64,000 nucleotides of DNA from Odoribacter sp. AF15-53 (lineage in GTDB: Bacteria > Bacteroidota > Bacteroidia > Bacteroidales > Marinifilaceae), in NCBI RefSeq assembly GCF_003479425.1, contig NZ_QUHC01000008.1:62001-126000 (forward strand), given 5' to 3'. The notes beneath the pieces are model-generated. The model had not been told where the DNA came from and did not search any database. It saw only the letters and a program-made list of their open reading frames with translations. A program made the position numbers and the translations under genes. Shown in pieces: positions 43,134 through 53,702 of the stretch. The stretch's first letter is position 1, and every line of letters begins with the position of its first letter.

Positions 43134-44324
43134 TTATTTCAACCCGATCACAATCTTCTTTCCTTTCACATCAACCGACAACTTATCCGTCGCCCGCAAC
43201 ACGTCCAGGATAGGAGTAATCTCTTCTCCCCGGTCCAACTTCCCGGCAAAAAGCATATTTTTAACCGACTCGTTCAGATAGACCACTTCCACGTCATACC
43301 ATCGGGCCAATGTTCTCATGATATCCTCCAAACGATCCTGACGGAAAATAAACCGCCCATTCTTCCATGCCATAAACAAGTCGGGGTCCACTTCCTTCAC
43401 TCGCACCTTCACGCTATCACGATACCATTCCGCTTGTTGATTCGGCTTAATTTCCACCTTTTCCTTTTTCTCAAAACCGGAAAAAACAGTTACCGCACCT
43501 TGTAATAAAGTCGCCTGCACGTTCATTTCATCCGGGTATGCTTTCACGTTAAATTCCGTCCCGGTCACCATAACATCCATATCTTTCGTTTTCACGATAA
43601 ACGGATGCTCCTTAGAAGCCGTCACGTGAAAATAAGCCTCACCTTCCAAAAAAACCTCTCGCCTATCCCCGGTAAAATACTTGGGAAACGTAATCACACT
43701 CTCCGCGTTCAAGTACACCCGGGTCCCATCGCTCAATATCAGATTATACTCGCCCCCTGTCGGGACAATGATCTTGTTCAACGTCTCTTTCTCTCCCGTC
43801 TTCAAAGCAGGTATATACTCCACCCGGGAAGAATCATTCACGATGACAATCCCACTTGCTTCCAAAATTTTGCTTGCCTTATGATCATCCAACTCGATCT
43901 CTCGCCCGTCATCCAAAACTAGTAACGCCTTTGCCCGTCCCGGTTCTATTGTCATTTGAGCCAATTGATCCGCTTCATTATTTTTCAACTCATTCATCCA
44001 GATCGTCGCCCCGACAACACACAACACCAATATTGCCGCAGCATATCCCCACAATTTATTAATTCTTCCACGAACGCCCAACCCGATCTCCCGGTCATAA
44101 GCCACCGCATACTTCTTCACGTCAATCGCCCCCCTTTTCTCCACATACCGACTCACGTTTTCCCGATTCGTCAACTTCCGGTAAAGCACCTCGTTCTCCG
44201 GAACCGACAGTCTCCACTCTTCCAGTTCCAACCTTTCATCATCATCCAACCCTTCCCAAAGTTGCTTGGCAATCAAATGACAAATTCGCTTATTTTGTGA
44301 AATGATATCCATATATTTTTCCAT
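43134..44324 (-). CDS. FecR-family anti-sigma regulator (locus B)
   Basis: The protein has 396 residues. The N-terminal cytoplasmic domain is at about 1-90 (CHLIAKQLWEGLDDDERLEL), with one membrane helix at about 92-110. The periplasmic FecR domain has LDDGREIELDD, YNLILSDGTRVYLNAESVITFP and VFLEGEAYFHV. The C-terminal DUF4974 part has LARWYDVEVVYLNESVKN and IVIGLK. It is encoded 123 nt after the sigma gene. Confidence 0.93.
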   Translation of the reverse strand: MEKYMDIISQNKRICHLIAKQLWEGLDDDERLELEEWRLSVPENEVLYRKLTNRENVSRYVEKRGAIDVKKYAVAYDREIGLGVRGRINKLWGYAAAILVLCVVGATIWMNELKNNEADQLAQMTIEPGRAKALLVLDDGREIELDDHKASKILEASGIVIVNDSSRVEYIPALKTGEKETLNKIIVPTGGEYNLILSDGTRVYLNAESVITFPKYFTGDRREVFLEGEAYFHVTASKEHPFIVKTKDMDVMVTGTEFNVKAYPDEMNVQATLLQGAVTVFSGFEKKEKVEIKPNQQAEWYRDSVKVRVKEVDPDLFMAWKNGRFIFRQDRLEDIMRTLARWYDVEVVYLNESVKNMLFAGKLDRGEEITPILDVLRATDKLSVDVKGKKIVIGLK

Positions 44325-44447
44325 TATTACATTTATATAACAACTGAAAAAATAAAAACGATGAATCCCCTTGCAAAAAAATTATTTTTTATTCAATAAT
44401 TCCCTTCGACAGACGAAATTACGACGTGATAATCAGCTTACAAAAAA

Positions 44448-44999
44448 TTAAGGTAAGCTAGTGAAATCCAGTAAAAAAAGAAGATAAAAATAGTCTTTCA
44501 ACAACCCCTTCAATTTCTTATAGGCATTCTGTTTCAACGTTCGTACCGAATTAACCGAAATACCTAACTTCTCCGCAATCTCTCCATTTGAAAGTTCCTG
44601 AAGTGACAATAAAATAACTTTCCGAGATTGAGGGGCCAACTCGTCTATCGCCTTATAAATAATCGCATAAACCTCCTCTTCGACCACGTTATCCCGCAAA
44701 TATACCTCCGACTCCAACATCCCTTTTTGCACGTACCGGGCAACAATCGCATCATGCTTCAACTCATTCAAGGCCAAATTTCTTGCGGTCGTGTATAAAA
44801 AACCTTTCACTTTATCTTCCGACTCAAAAGTCATATTGCCATGCCACAAACGGATAAAACACTCCTGGGCGATATCGGCAGCAACCTCCATATCGTCCAA
44901 ATATTTATCGGCAAACATCACCACGGAAGAAAAATTCTTCTCGAAAAATGTCTTGAACACCCGATTATTTTTCTCGTTTATCCCAGCAATTATATCCAT
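44448..44999 (-). CDS. ECF sigma-70 factor, FecI-like (locus B)
   Basis: The protein has 183 residues. Region 2 has NNRVFKTFFEKNFSSVVMFADKY, DIAQECFIRLW and GFLYTTARNLALNELK. Region 4 has LAPQSRKVILLSLQELSNGEIA and LGISVNSVRTLKQNAYKKLK. The C-terminus is hydrophobic (YFYLLFLLDF). First gene of locus B, with a good promoter upstream. Confidence 0.95.
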   Translation of the reverse strand: MDIIAGINEKNNRVFKTFFEKNFSSVVMFADKYLDDMEVAADIAQECFIRLWHGNMTFESEDKVKGFLYTTARNLALNELKHDAIVARYVQKGMLESEVYLRDNVVEEEVYAIIYKAIDELAPQSRKVILLSLQELSNGEIAEKLGISVNSVRTLKQNAYKKLKGLLKDYFYLLFLLDFTSLP

Positions 45000-45019
45000 A
45001 AAACACCCTGGTTATCGAA

Positions 45020-45051
45020 CAAATATATACAATAACCTAAACTTCACGCAA
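45020..45051 (-). promoter_or_regulatory. Promoter of locus B sigma gene
   Basis: The minus strand has TTG (complement of 45049-45051), 21 nt, then TATATTTG (complement of 45020-45027), 20 nt before the start codon. This is a housekeeping-type promoter, so the sigma gene is probably expressed constitutively. Confidence 0.65.
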
Positions 45052-45119
45052 GAAACAACCAAATATTTTTACGCCAACTTCTCTTGTCTGATACAAAAAT
45101 AAGCCCATGATAGTGCTTT

Positions 45120-45153
45120 AAACAAAAAACATGGTATCATTTCTGATACCATG
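45120..45153 (-). terminator. Locus C terminator
   Basis: A perfect 10-bp stem CATGGTATCA/TGATACCATG (45130-45139, 45144-45153), loop of four, followed on the minus strand by a T-run. Confidence 0.88.
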
Positions 45154-45198
45154 CTACCCTTGATGTCACACCTCGACATCTACCATAGATGAATACTT

Positions 45199-46341
45199 TC
45201 ACCGGGTGAAAAGCTCTTCCATCTTCTTTGCCAGCTCCTCGCCCCGCAAATCCTGGGCAATAATTTTACCATCTTTATCAAGAATATACATCCGTGGAAT
45301 ACCTGTCACTCGAAACAATCCCGCGATAGGGCAATCAAATTTATTCAAGGTTGAAACATGATACCACGTCAACTCGTTCTTCTCGATTGCGTTAACCCAA
45401 AGTTCTTTCTTCGAATCCAGAGAAACGCCCAGAATCTCCAGACCTTTATCGTGATATTTCTTATAAATCTCCTTCACGTTAGGCATCTCTGCCATACACG
45501 GGCCACACCAGGAAGCCCAAAAATCCAACAACACAACATGCCCCCGCAAATCATACAAGGAAAATTCTTTTCCATCAGGAGTCATCGCCTTGAAGTTCGG
45601 GGCTATTCCTCCCACGCTCACCGTACCCATCTCGTCGATTTTCTTCTTCAACTCGATACCCGGAGCTGATTGCTTCACTCGATCCGTCAAACGATTATAA
45701 AAACCTTCCACCTCCTCAAACGAGTAATTATCCATCAGGTAAGACTCGAAAAAATATGTAGAAGCGTAATTATTACGGGTTGAATCCATATAATTCTGCA
45801 CCGTACGAGTCAGAGAGCTATCAAGCACTTGAATCATCCGTTTAACGGAATCCACTGCCACCGGATCATTGTAATCCACCTTGCTGGCCGCCATCATCTT
45901 TCCCAATTGCATGAAAGAAATCATCGTCTTCAAACTGGCCCCTTTTTCAAGCCACTCCTGTTCTTCCCCTCCCTTGCAAACAACATTTACCGAGGTTGTC
46001 GGTTTACCCTTCCACTCCTTCGTCACCTCGGTAAATGTAATCTCCAGAGGCTCTCCGGCCACGATAATCTCCTTCTTCTTGTCCTTGTCATAACTCAACG
46101 CCATTTTCTGGACCTTATCCACGTTGCCCTTCATCGAAAATGTAAAATCAGGCTTCACGATAGCCGAATCCACCACGCGCAATTCTTTCCCCGTCACAAA
46201 TTCATTCAAATAAAATTTCTTTCCCGCACCATTTTCCCAAGTTCCCGTGATCCGGTAAGAAACTCCCCGTGAACAGGACAATACCGACATAACACACGCG
46301 ATCACGATCACCCCTCTTGTCAACATTTTCATCATATACAA
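45199..46341 (-). CDS. TlpA-like thioredoxin lipoprotein 2 (locus C)
   Basis: The protein has 380 residues; the Met at residue 4 is an alternative start. The lipobox SVLSCSRG suggests a lipoprotein. The DUF4369-like N-domain begins YRITGTWENGAGKKFYL. A long helical linker follows, then the thioredoxin domain with LLDFWASWCGPCMAEMP (Cys279/Cys282) and cis-Pro in VTGIPRMYILD. It is the last gene of locus C and paralogous to the gene directly upstream. Expected role: thiol-disulfide exchange on the imported substrate or on locus proteins. Confidence 0.88.
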   Translation of the reverse strand: MYMMKMLTRGVIVIACVMSVLSCSRGVSYRITGTWENGAGKKFYLNEFVTGKELRVVDSAIVKPDFTFSMKGNVDKVQKMALSYDKDKKKEIIVAGEPLEITFTEVTKEWKGKPTTSVNVVCKGGEEQEWLEKGASLKTMISFMQLGKMMAASKVDYNDPVAVDSVKRMIQVLDSSLTRTVQNYMDSTRNNYASTYFFESYLMDNYSFEEVEGFYNRLTDRVKQSAPGIELKKKIDEMGTVSVGGIAPNFKAMTPDGKEFSLYDLRGHVVLLDFWASWCGPCMAEMPNVKEIYKKYHDKGLEILGVSLDSKKELWVNAIEKNELTWYHVSTLNKFDCPIAGLFRVTGIPRMYILDKDGKIIAQDLRGEELAKKMEELFTR

Positions 46342-46364
46342 TTTTATTATTATTCTCTGATACT

Positions 46365-47492
46365 TTATTGAAACAACTCATCTATCTTCTCCCTCAAATC
46401 CTCACCCCGTAAATCTTTGGCAATAATCTTACCGTCTTTCCCCACGATGTACAATTTCGGGATAGCCACCACCTGATACAACTTCGCCACCGGACAACGG
46501 TTCATTCCTTTTAAAGAAGAAACATGATGCCATACCAACCCGGTTCTCTCGATCGCTCCTTCCCATTTGGCTTTATTATTATCCATGGACACACCCACGA
46601 TCTCCAAGCCCCGATCATGATATTTCTCGTACAAAGCCTTCACGTTCGGCATCTCATCCATACACGGCCCACACCAAGAAGCCCAAAAATCAATCAACAC
46701 GATATGTCCTCTCAAATCTTTTAAAGCCAATTTCTTACCGTCAGGCGTGGTCAATTCGAATTCCGGTGCGAAGCTTCCCGGTGCTAACTTCTTCAATAGC
46801 GCAATCCGTTCTCCGATCTCCTTTCCCTTTTCGGTCTGTTTCACCCGATCCGTAAACCGATCATAAAAAGAAGATATCTGCTCCAACGACATCATCCGCA
46901 ACATATTCATCTCTATAAAATAAGGAGCGACATCACTATCATTATACTGTTGCAGGAAAGCGTTCATTTGATCCCGTTGCATCTGTTCAACCTGCTTTAT
47001 CTCTGCGGCGATAGAATCCTGTTTCTCCTTGGTTTCAGCTCTTTTTAACGAAAGCCCCAAACCTCCCAATGAAAAATTACGAATATAATCATCCCCCCAA
47101 AACTGCATCATTGCCTGGACAGCCAAGTGATCCTTGGTCTCTTTTTCCAACACGTAAGGAGCGGACGGATTCTTGTACGAATACCCGTCCGTGTTAATGG
47201 TAAACTTCAAGGGCGTCCCATCCAGAAAGATTGCCCGAAAACCATACTTTGCACTCGCAATCATCGCACACTGTTTCTTGTCAACCTTTCCACGCAAAAC
47301 AAAAGTCCCGTCAGCAGCCACCACCGCGGAATCCAGAAGCGCCCCCTCCACATTCCCCCCTTCCAGCGTCCGTAACTGAAGCGTTTTCCCTGCTCCATCC
47401 TTCCAAACTCCCGTGATATCATAAACCACCTGAGAATAAGCTGCCCCCGAAATGAGGCAGCACACGATCAAACTTAAAAATCTTACAATCAT
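46365..47492 (-). CDS. TlpA-like thioredoxin 1 (locus C)
   Basis: The protein has 375 residues with a signal peptide ending AAYSQ. It has a DUF4369-like domain (YDITGVWKDGAGKTLQL), a helical linker rich in Gln and Met, and a thioredoxin domain with LIDFWASWCGPCMDEMP (Cys274/Cys277) and cis-Pro in VVAIPKLYIVG. Unlike its neighbour it lacks a clear lipobox, so one copy may be soluble and one tethered. It follows the lipoprotein gene by 11 nt. Confidence 0.88.
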   Translation of the reverse strand: MIVRFLSLIVCCLISGAAYSQVVYDITGVWKDGAGKTLQLRTLEGGNVEGALLDSAVVAADGTFVLRGKVDKKQCAMIASAKYGFRAIFLDGTPLKFTINTDGYSYKNPSAPYVLEKETKDHLAVQAMMQFWGDDYIRNFSLGGLGLSLKRAETKEKQDSIAAEIKQVEQMQRDQMNAFLQQYNDSDVAPYFIEMNMLRMMSLEQISSFYDRFTDRVKQTEKGKEIGERIALLKKLAPGSFAPEFELTTPDGKKLALKDLRGHIVLIDFWASWCGPCMDEMPNVKALYEKYHDRGLEIVGVSMDNNKAKWEGAIERTGLVWHHVSSLKGMNRCPVAKLYQVVAIPKLYIVGKDGKIIAKDLRGEDLREKIDELFQ

Positions 47493-47503
47493 TACATTTC
47501 TTA

Positions 47504-48454
47504 TTATTGTTCATCAAAATAACCAGCCGGGAGCGGATCATTCGGACAGAACGAATTCTGTAAAGCAATCGGGTCCATCTCCATCTCCTCAACCATAAAC
47601 TTTGCGATCAAAAAAGACCTCTTTTTCACGATATCGAAACGGGCAAAAATTCGGTCCATTTCCATCTTCGGGGTTGACATCAAGAAGGAAAGGTAATCAC
47701 CTAAATCATCTCCGTTCCGATGTGGCATAAAATATCCGTAATCCGGGTAATTAGTTGAATTCACAAATCCCCATCCGTATAGGACATAATGATACGCATC
47801 AAATTCCCCTTCTGGGTCTGCATTCTCTTCCTCATCATACTCGAACACAATCCGATACTCTACTAAAGTAAAGAACTCATCCGGTACTTCCATCGTGTTA
47901 TAGATATTCCCCATAATAGTAGCAACAATACCGGCACGCATCGCATCCCAATCGCTATCTCGATAAGAATCCATCTTGGTACCCACGTACGAAACAACCA
48001 AACCGTGATTATCCGTGGATAACGTATTCACCAAATTACGTTGAACATAAGTAGAAGTATTACAAATCGAATCTACCAGATAAATCTTCTTAGGCAAGAA
48101 CTTACTGATAAACGCCTCCGGATAACTGGCAAATACATCCTCGACCATGAAAGTAACCATCTGACTCACGTACGCTTCATTCCCCTTCTTCACCGGGGCA
48201 TACCAGTACACGACCCGCCCGTTCCATGTCGTGTAAAACTCCTTCTGATCAAAATCATACAGCACGAACGATCCGTACTTTTCATAAACCGAGTAAATCT
48301 GTTCCTCCACCGATCCAGCCTCTCCACGAGGTAATTCGAAGGGAGGATTTCCCAATTCCGGTATCGGCTTAATCGAATCTTCCGAAGTACATGAGGTTAT
48401 TCCTGTCATGAATAAAACCAACATGAAATATATCATCTTTTTCATCATATTCAT
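47504..48454 (-). CDS. SusD-linked lipoprotein (locus C), Mx1-like metallopeptidase fold without HExxH
   Basis: The protein has 316 residues with lipobox GITSCTSED. It matches the putative zinc metallopeptidase (Mx1) pattern: EKYGSFVLYDFDQKEFY, FASYPEAFISKFLPKKIYL, GWGFVNSTNYPDYGYF and LGDYLSFLMSTPKMEM, ending with a helical EEMEMDPIALQN. The central HExxH of true members is absent. It sits directly after SusD, as in locus A. A surface binding role is the likeliest inference. Confidence 0.65.
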   Translation of the reverse strand: MNMMKKMIYFMLVLFMTGITSCTSEDSIKPIPELGNPPFELPRGEAGSVEEQIYSVYEKYGSFVLYDFDQKEFYTTWNGRVVYWYAPVKKGNEAYVSQMVTFMVEDVFASYPEAFISKFLPKKIYLVDSICNTSTYVQRNLVNTLSTDNHGLVVSYVGTKMDSYRDSDWDAMRAGIVATIMGNIYNTMEVPDEFFTLVEYRIVFEYDEEENADPEGEFDAYHYVLYGWGFVNSTNYPDYGYFMPHRNGDDLGDYLSFLMSTPKMEMDRIFARFDIVKKRSFLIAKFMVEEMEMDPIALQNSFCPNDPLPAGYFDEQ

Positions 48455-48469
48455 CTCAAATTATCGCTA

Positions 48470-50047
48470 TTAATTCCCTGTAATCGTAACCCGGGGATTA
48501 TTCGTCACCCCGTCATTATATTCCGTCTCCGAAAGCGGGATCGGCAACAAATAATTCGGACTCCCCTGTTCCAGCACGTACGTTTTCGAAGAATTCATCG
48601 AAGAATAATATTTATGTTCCACCCGAGGCATCCCTTGCCGACGCATATCCCAAAAACGCATGGCCTCTTCGAAACAAAGCTCCCGACGACGTTCTTCCCA
48701 GATAAACCGGATCAATTCGTCACGAGATGCGAAATCCGAAACAGAGATTGCCTGATAAGCATCCGAAGAAAATTTCTTTATTCTCACTTGATTCAACAAA
48801 TCAATTGCCACTTGACTCACGTTATTATCTTTTCGAGCATAAGCTTCCGCCACATTTAGATAAACCTCCGGACTTCTCCAACATTCACGGGCTTGCCCGC
48901 TACTCGTTGACATGTACGTATCAGATTTCATCGGGTAAGCCTGTCCGGAAAAATATTCCGGTCTCAATCTCGTTCCTCCTAATTTAAACAAACGGGCAAA
49001 ATAAACCTCTTTACGTAAATCTCCATCCTCGTAAAGATTCAACAAAGCACCCTCGCCTGTCCATGAAGGGTGATACCCCAATGTGTAATTAGAATAATAC
49101 AAATTAGGAGCCAGATATTGATATCTTTTATCCTCCTTGCTAAAAAGGAATACGGTCTCACTAATATCAATTTGATTAATCCAGAACCCTCCATTCGTAG
49201 AATTAGGCAATCCACATAATTCCCGATCAACGTTATTCAAATCATAAAGGGCATTTTCTCCTAACTCCATAAACTCCCCGGAAGTACGAATAACTTCATC
49301 CCAATCTTCCTGAAACAAAGCCACCCGGGAAGCTAGAAAATAAATTGCAGCCGGGGTTATTTCCCATTTTGAATAATTCGTACTCGCATTCTTCAAATAT
49401 TGTTGAGCGTACTTCAAGTCTTCATTGATCAAGGTATAGATTTCACCCACAGTTGCTCTTTCTGTCGCTCTTACATCCACTTCCGGAGAAATACGTTTAA
49501 TGACTCCCAATTTATTCTTGTTTTCTTCCGACCAAGGAGTACCGTACGTATTCACCAGACAAAAATAATGATAAGCCCGTAAAGCGTAAGACTGAGCAGC
49601 CAACTTACAATAAGTTCCGTATTCACTCTCCTCGTACTTCATATCCGGCAAAGCATCAATCACGATATTACACGCCAAGATATTCTTGTAACGAGCATCC
49701 CAGAACTTATCGGCAATGTAATTCGAATAATCCGCCCACCAAGTATACAAAACCTCACCATCCCCCATGCTCGGATCAAAACCATCAATAATTGTCACTT
49801 TGCTATTATTATACATGGACTCGTCATAATATAACGGTCCCATCTCTATATCGTCCGTCATCAAATACGTCCAATCAATCTGGGAAGAAAAATTATCGGG
49901 ATACGCCTCTCCCAACAATATCGGGACATAATCATTCACCAGTGAAGGAATCAACAAATCGGCAGAATCTTCCTTCAAATAATCATTACAAGCCGACATA
50001 AACCACGGTAGGAATAATAACAGAATATATATTTTTATCTTTTTCAT
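48470..50047 (-). CDS. SusD/RagB-family lipoprotein (locus C)
   Basis: The protein has 525 residues with lipobox WFMSACNDYLKEDS. The helical core includes LAAQSYALRAYHYFCLVNTYGTPW. The C-terminal end has WEERRRELCFEEAMRFWDMRRQGMP and YLLPIPLSETEYN. It starts 11 nt after its SusC. Surface ligand capture is expected. Confidence 0.95.
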   Translation of the reverse strand: MKKIKIYILLLFLPWFMSACNDYLKEDSADLLIPSLVNDYVPILLGEAYPDNFSSQIDWTYLMTDDIEMGPLYYDESMYNNSKVTIIDGFDPSMGDGEVLYTWWADYSNYIADKFWDARYKNILACNIVIDALPDMKYEESEYGTYCKLAAQSYALRAYHYFCLVNTYGTPWSEENKNKLGVIKRISPEVDVRATERATVGEIYTLINEDLKYAQQYLKNASTNYSKWEITPAAIYFLASRVALFQEDWDEVIRTSGEFMELGENALYDLNNVDRELCGLPNSTNGGFWINQIDISETVFLFSKEDKRYQYLAPNLYYSNYTLGYHPSWTGEGALLNLYEDGDLRKEVYFARLFKLGGTRLRPEYFSGQAYPMKSDTYMSTSSGQARECWRSPEVYLNVAEAYARKDNNVSQVAIDLLNQVRIKKFSSDAYQAISVSDFASRDELIRFIWEERRRELCFEEAMRFWDMRRQGMPRVEHKYYSSMNSSKTYVLEQGSPNYLLPIPLSETEYNDGVTNNPRVTITGN

Positions 50048-50058
50048 AACGACCTATT

Positions 50059-53000
50059 TTAGAAAGACACATTTAATCCAAAACTATACGTCGGGAGGGA
50101 AGGGATATTCGCCCCATTCGTTTCCGGGTCCAACCCTTTCCACTTCTTGTCGGCTATCGTGAACAAATTCGTGACTTGAAAACGCACCATCACACTGGAT
50201 ACATGTAGGTAATCCGACACCTTCTGAGGTACATTATAACTTAACGCCACCATTTTCAACTTCAAGAAATCGGCCTTTGCCACACGAAGGTCACTATTAT
50301 TATACAAATCATAGGGACTACTTCCTAATCCATCGCTAATATCATACCCCATCCCAGCGTCTGTTGCCAGATAATCTTTCAAATCACTATAATTATAAGG
50401 TGCGGGATAGTTCGTATTATCACCCGCTTGCTTCCAGCACTTCAGCCATTCATCCGAAAGATTGGTCAAAGGATCAACTGTCGATGAATCGTAGAACTTG
50501 GGAAGACGGGAAACACTACCCGTGCTATAAGCAAAATTCAATGATAATGAAAGTACTCTTCGGAAAGTCACCTGCGTGTCAAATCCCCCGGAAAGCTTTG
50601 GAAAAATGGAACCGCAATGTACTAATTCCAAATCTTGTCGATACGCCCGATGCACCTTTTCCCCGTTCTTCGCATAAAACAATGGATAGCCATTATCTTG
50701 ATTCAAACCGGCAAACCGGTAAGCGTACATCGAACCGATCGGTTGGCCCTCTACCGCCAACGTCCCAGCCAACATCTGATCGACCACCGTGGCATCACTC
50801 AGATCATCCCGGTTTGCCAACGTGATCTCGTTCACGTTACGCCCGAAATTAAACCCGAAACGCCAGTCCCAATCTCGCGTGCTCACCAAACCGATATTCA
50901 AAAATCCCTCGAATCCCTTGTTCACCATTTTACCGGCATTGTAATACAACACATTTTGTCCCGTGGAACCAGCCACAGACTTGGACATAATCAAATCGGA
51001 AGTATTCTTCCGGTAGATATCAAAACCTCCTTTTACACGCCCCTCGAACAACGTGAAATCCACGGCAGCATTCCATGAACGGGTCTTTTCCCAACGTAAA
51101 TCCGGATTCGGTAACTTCTCTATTTTTGAAATCGGCAATCCGGTAACCCCGTCCCGATCCCCCACTTGAACGATCAGATAAGGCGTCGCACTTTCATGAA
51201 TATTTCCCTGTATACCGAAAGACCCTCGAAAGGACAAATTATCAATCCACTTTACCTTTTTCAAGAACTCCTCGTTCGAAGCAATCCACTTCACTGCAAA
51301 AGAATACGTCGGTAACCACCTGTACTTCGGATCACTACCAAACTTGTTGGAACCATCCGAACGAATATTAGCGTTAAACACGTATCGATTATCATAGCAA
51401 TAACTGGCAATCCCGAAAAACGAAGCAACCTGCGTGAACGAATTGGAATTTGTCGGTTTATTATTCCCGTAAGTACTGATATAACTATCTGTCTCCACCG
51501 GGCTGAACATCTCCCCGAATTCCGGAACCCAACCGTACCCCGTCACCGAAACACCTTTATACTCGTTCCGACGAGCCTCCGTACCCGCGGAAACAGAAAC
51601 ATCATGAACGCCAAACAAATGTGAATACGACAACATATTCCGAAGCGTGTAACCGTTCTTCCGCGTATTCCCCTGTGTCAGCACACCGCCATAAGGCAAT
51701 TTCGATGATGCGAACTCGGGATCATACTCCGTGTAAGCCCCGTACTCGTAGCCACGAATCTGGGTCACCTTGTAAGATTGCGCGGTCGCCCAATCCCGGG
51801 TAGAAGTATTCCCGGTATGCCAGGAGAAAGTTCCCTCGTATTTCAGCCCCCCCCACAAATTCAACCTCAAAGCCAACAAAGCATTAAAATCATCCATCTT
51901 GGAAGATTTCCCCGTGTTATCCAGCTCTTTCAACACGTTGTACCCGATATAGTCTCTATTTGTGGCACCGGCAGCCCGATAGCTCATGTAATAAGAACCG
52001 TCCTCGTTATAAGCCGGCATCGTCCGGGTAGTTGAATACGCGTAATCAAAAGGATTCACCACGGAAGAATAACCGGAATTTGATGTCGTCGTGTAATCAA
52101 TCTTGGCCGTGAAACTCACGTACTTGTTGTACTCCACGTCAACCTTAGCCAAGGTACTCAATTTCTCCGAATCGGAACCTCTTGCCGCACCCTCGATATT
52201 CGAATAACCGGCCGACACGTAATAACGCACGGCCTCAGAACCACCGCTTACATTCAGCGAATGCGTGTGAGTAACATCCGAGCGGAATAACAAATCAAAC
52301 CAGTCGGTATTCCGTGTCTGCAACTTCTCCACTTTCTGTTCGAACTCCGCCTGAGAAATCTGCTTGCTCATCAATTCCTCGTAAGCCGCCTCGTAAGTCT
52401 CACCGATAGGCACACGCCCGAAATTCATGTTTGACTCGATCAACTGGCGGGAAAATTGAACCCGTTCCCGCGAATTCATCCGGTGATAATTATTATACGA
52501 CGGTCGGGTATTAATCGTCAAGTTCCCGTTGTACGAAATTACCGGGCTACCTATCGCTCCTTTTTTCGTGGTAATAACAATGACCCCGTTAGCAGCCTTC
52601 ACCCCATAGATAGCCGTGGCCGAAGCATCCTTTAACACGGTAATCGTTTCTATATCTTGTGGATTCAACCCGGAAATAGCGTTACCGATCAGATATTCCG
52701 CATCCTCGCTGTTTATATCCGATGCCGTAAACGGAACATCCTGTTCAAGAATAACCCCGTCAACCACCCAAACCGGAGACTTGTTCCCGTTGATAGTCGC
52801 GTTCCCCCGAATCCTGATCTTGGGCGTGGCACTCGGTTCTCCCGAAGTATTTAACACCATCATACCGGGAACACGCCCCTGTAACATCTGGTCAATCGAC
52901 CCGACGCCCTGCACCATAATATCTTTAGCCTTAATCGTCGATATCGCACTTGCGGATTCTCTCCGGCTAATCGTCTGGTAACCGGTCACCACCACTTCCT

Positions 53001-53622
53001 CCATATCCTGAAAATCCTCTTCCAGAACAATACTCAACGTCTTTTGCCCCGTCCATTTCACCTCTTTCGTCTTCATACCGACAAAAGAAAACAGAAGAGT
53101 CAAAGAATCCTGCTTCACCGTCCCCAGCGTGAACTCACCCTTCGAATCCGTGGCGACCCCGATAGACGTCCCTTTTATCAAAACCGTCACCCCGGGCAAG
53201 AGTTGTCCCCTCTCGTCCCGCACGACACCCTTGATCACCATCTCCTCCGGTTGCTCCTCCTTCTGCACCCTAGTCAACACAATCACCCCATTATCATACA
53301 GACACGTGATCCCCTTACCCGTGAAAATTTCGTTCAACAAATCCATCACTTGCCTTTTATCGGCATGTACATCGAAACGAGGTATCGCCTGCACGTATTC
53401 ACTCTTGTACATGAAACGAATTCCCGTCTGATCCTTGACCTCCCGTAAAAATTCCTCCACGTTACAATTCTTCAAATCCATGCTGACAACCTGATTCTGG
53501 GCAATCACTTCCCCCCGAACCTGTAGCAAAAACACAAACATTAGAAAACACAGCATTTTCATGACTCTAAAGATTTTCTGAGCCGAGCGTAAATTTCCTT
53601 TACATTCTCCACTTTTTTTCAT
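50059..53622 (-). CDS. SusC/RagA TonB-dependent transporter with STN domain (locus C)
   Basis: The protein has 1187 residues. A 20-residue basic extension precedes the signal core (VMKMLCFLMFVF). The STN domain (about 45-115) has LKNCNVEEFLREVKDQTGIRF. The carboxypeptidase-D-like domain (IKGVVRDERGQLLPGVTVLI), EVVVTGYQTISRRES and the plug (ASATAIYGVKAANGVIVITT) follow. The barrel ends YSFGLNVSF. It is of the same GYQ subgroup as the locus A and B proteins. Confidence 0.95.
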   Translation of the reverse strand: MKKSGECKGNLRSAQKIFRVMKMLCFLMFVFLLQVRGEVIAQNQVVSMDLKNCNVEEFLREVKDQTGIRFMYKSEYVQAIPRFDVHADKRQVMDLLNEIFTGKGITCLYDNGVIVLTRVQKEEQPEEMVIKGVVRDERGQLLPGVTVLIKGTSIGVATDSKGEFTLGTVKQDSLTLLFSFVGMKTKEVKWTGQKTLSIVLEEDFQDMEEVVVTGYQTISRRESASAISTIKAKDIMVQGVGSIDQMLQGRVPGMMVLNTSGEPSATPKIRIRGNATINGNKSPVWVVDGVILEQDVPFTASDINSEDAEYLIGNAISGLNPQDIETITVLKDASATAIYGVKAANGVIVITTKKGAIGSPVISYNGNLTINTRPSYNNYHRMNSRERVQFSRQLIESNMNFGRVPIGETYEAAYEELMSKQISQAEFEQKVEKLQTRNTDWFDLLFRSDVTHTHSLNVSGGSEAVRYYVSAGYSNIEGAARGSDSEKLSTLAKVDVEYNKYVSFTAKIDYTTTSNSGYSSVVNPFDYAYSTTRTMPAYNEDGSYYMSYRAAGATNRDYIGYNVLKELDNTGKSSKMDDFNALLALRLNLWGGLKYEGTFSWHTGNTSTRDWATAQSYKVTQIRGYEYGAYTEYDPEFASSKLPYGGVLTQGNTRKNGYTLRNMLSYSHLFGVHDVSVSAGTEARRNEYKGVSVTGYGWVPEFGEMFSPVETDSYISTYGNNKPTNSNSFTQVASFFGIASYCYDNRYVFNANIRSDGSNKFGSDPKYRWLPTYSFAVKWIASNEEFLKKVKWIDNLSFRGSFGIQGNIHESATPYLIVQVGDRDGVTGLPISKIEKLPNPDLRWEKTRSWNAAVDFTLFEGRVKGGFDIYRKNTSDLIMSKSVAGSTGQNVLYYNAGKMVNKGFEGFLNIGLVSTRDWDWRFGFNFGRNVNEITLANRDDLSDATVVDQMLAGTLAVEGQPIGSMYAYRFAGLNQDNGYPLFYAKNGEKVHRAYRQDLELVHCGSIFPKLSGGFDTQVTFRRVLSLSLNFAYSTGSVSRLPKFYDSSTVDPLTNLSDEWLKCWKQAGDNTNYPAPYNYSDLKDYLATDAGMGYDISDGLGSSPYDLYNNSDLRVAKADFLKLKMVALSYNVPQKVSDYLHVSSVMVRFQVTNLFTIADKKWKGLDPETNGANIPSLPTYSFGLNVSF

Positions 53623-53647
53623 ACTTTTGTTTGATATAATTATTACT

Positions 53648-53702
53648 AGCCAGTCTTACTGGCACTTCTTCAAAACGGAGAGATTGGCAGATCTTTCCGT
53701 TT
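53648..53702 (-). promoter_or_regulatory. fecR-susC hairpins (locus C)
   Basis: Two dyads lie between fecR and susC. AAAACGGAGAGA (53671-53682) pairs with 53691-53702 over 12 positions (one G-U). GCCAGT/ACTGGC (53648-53662) has a 3-nt loop. Confidence 0.65.
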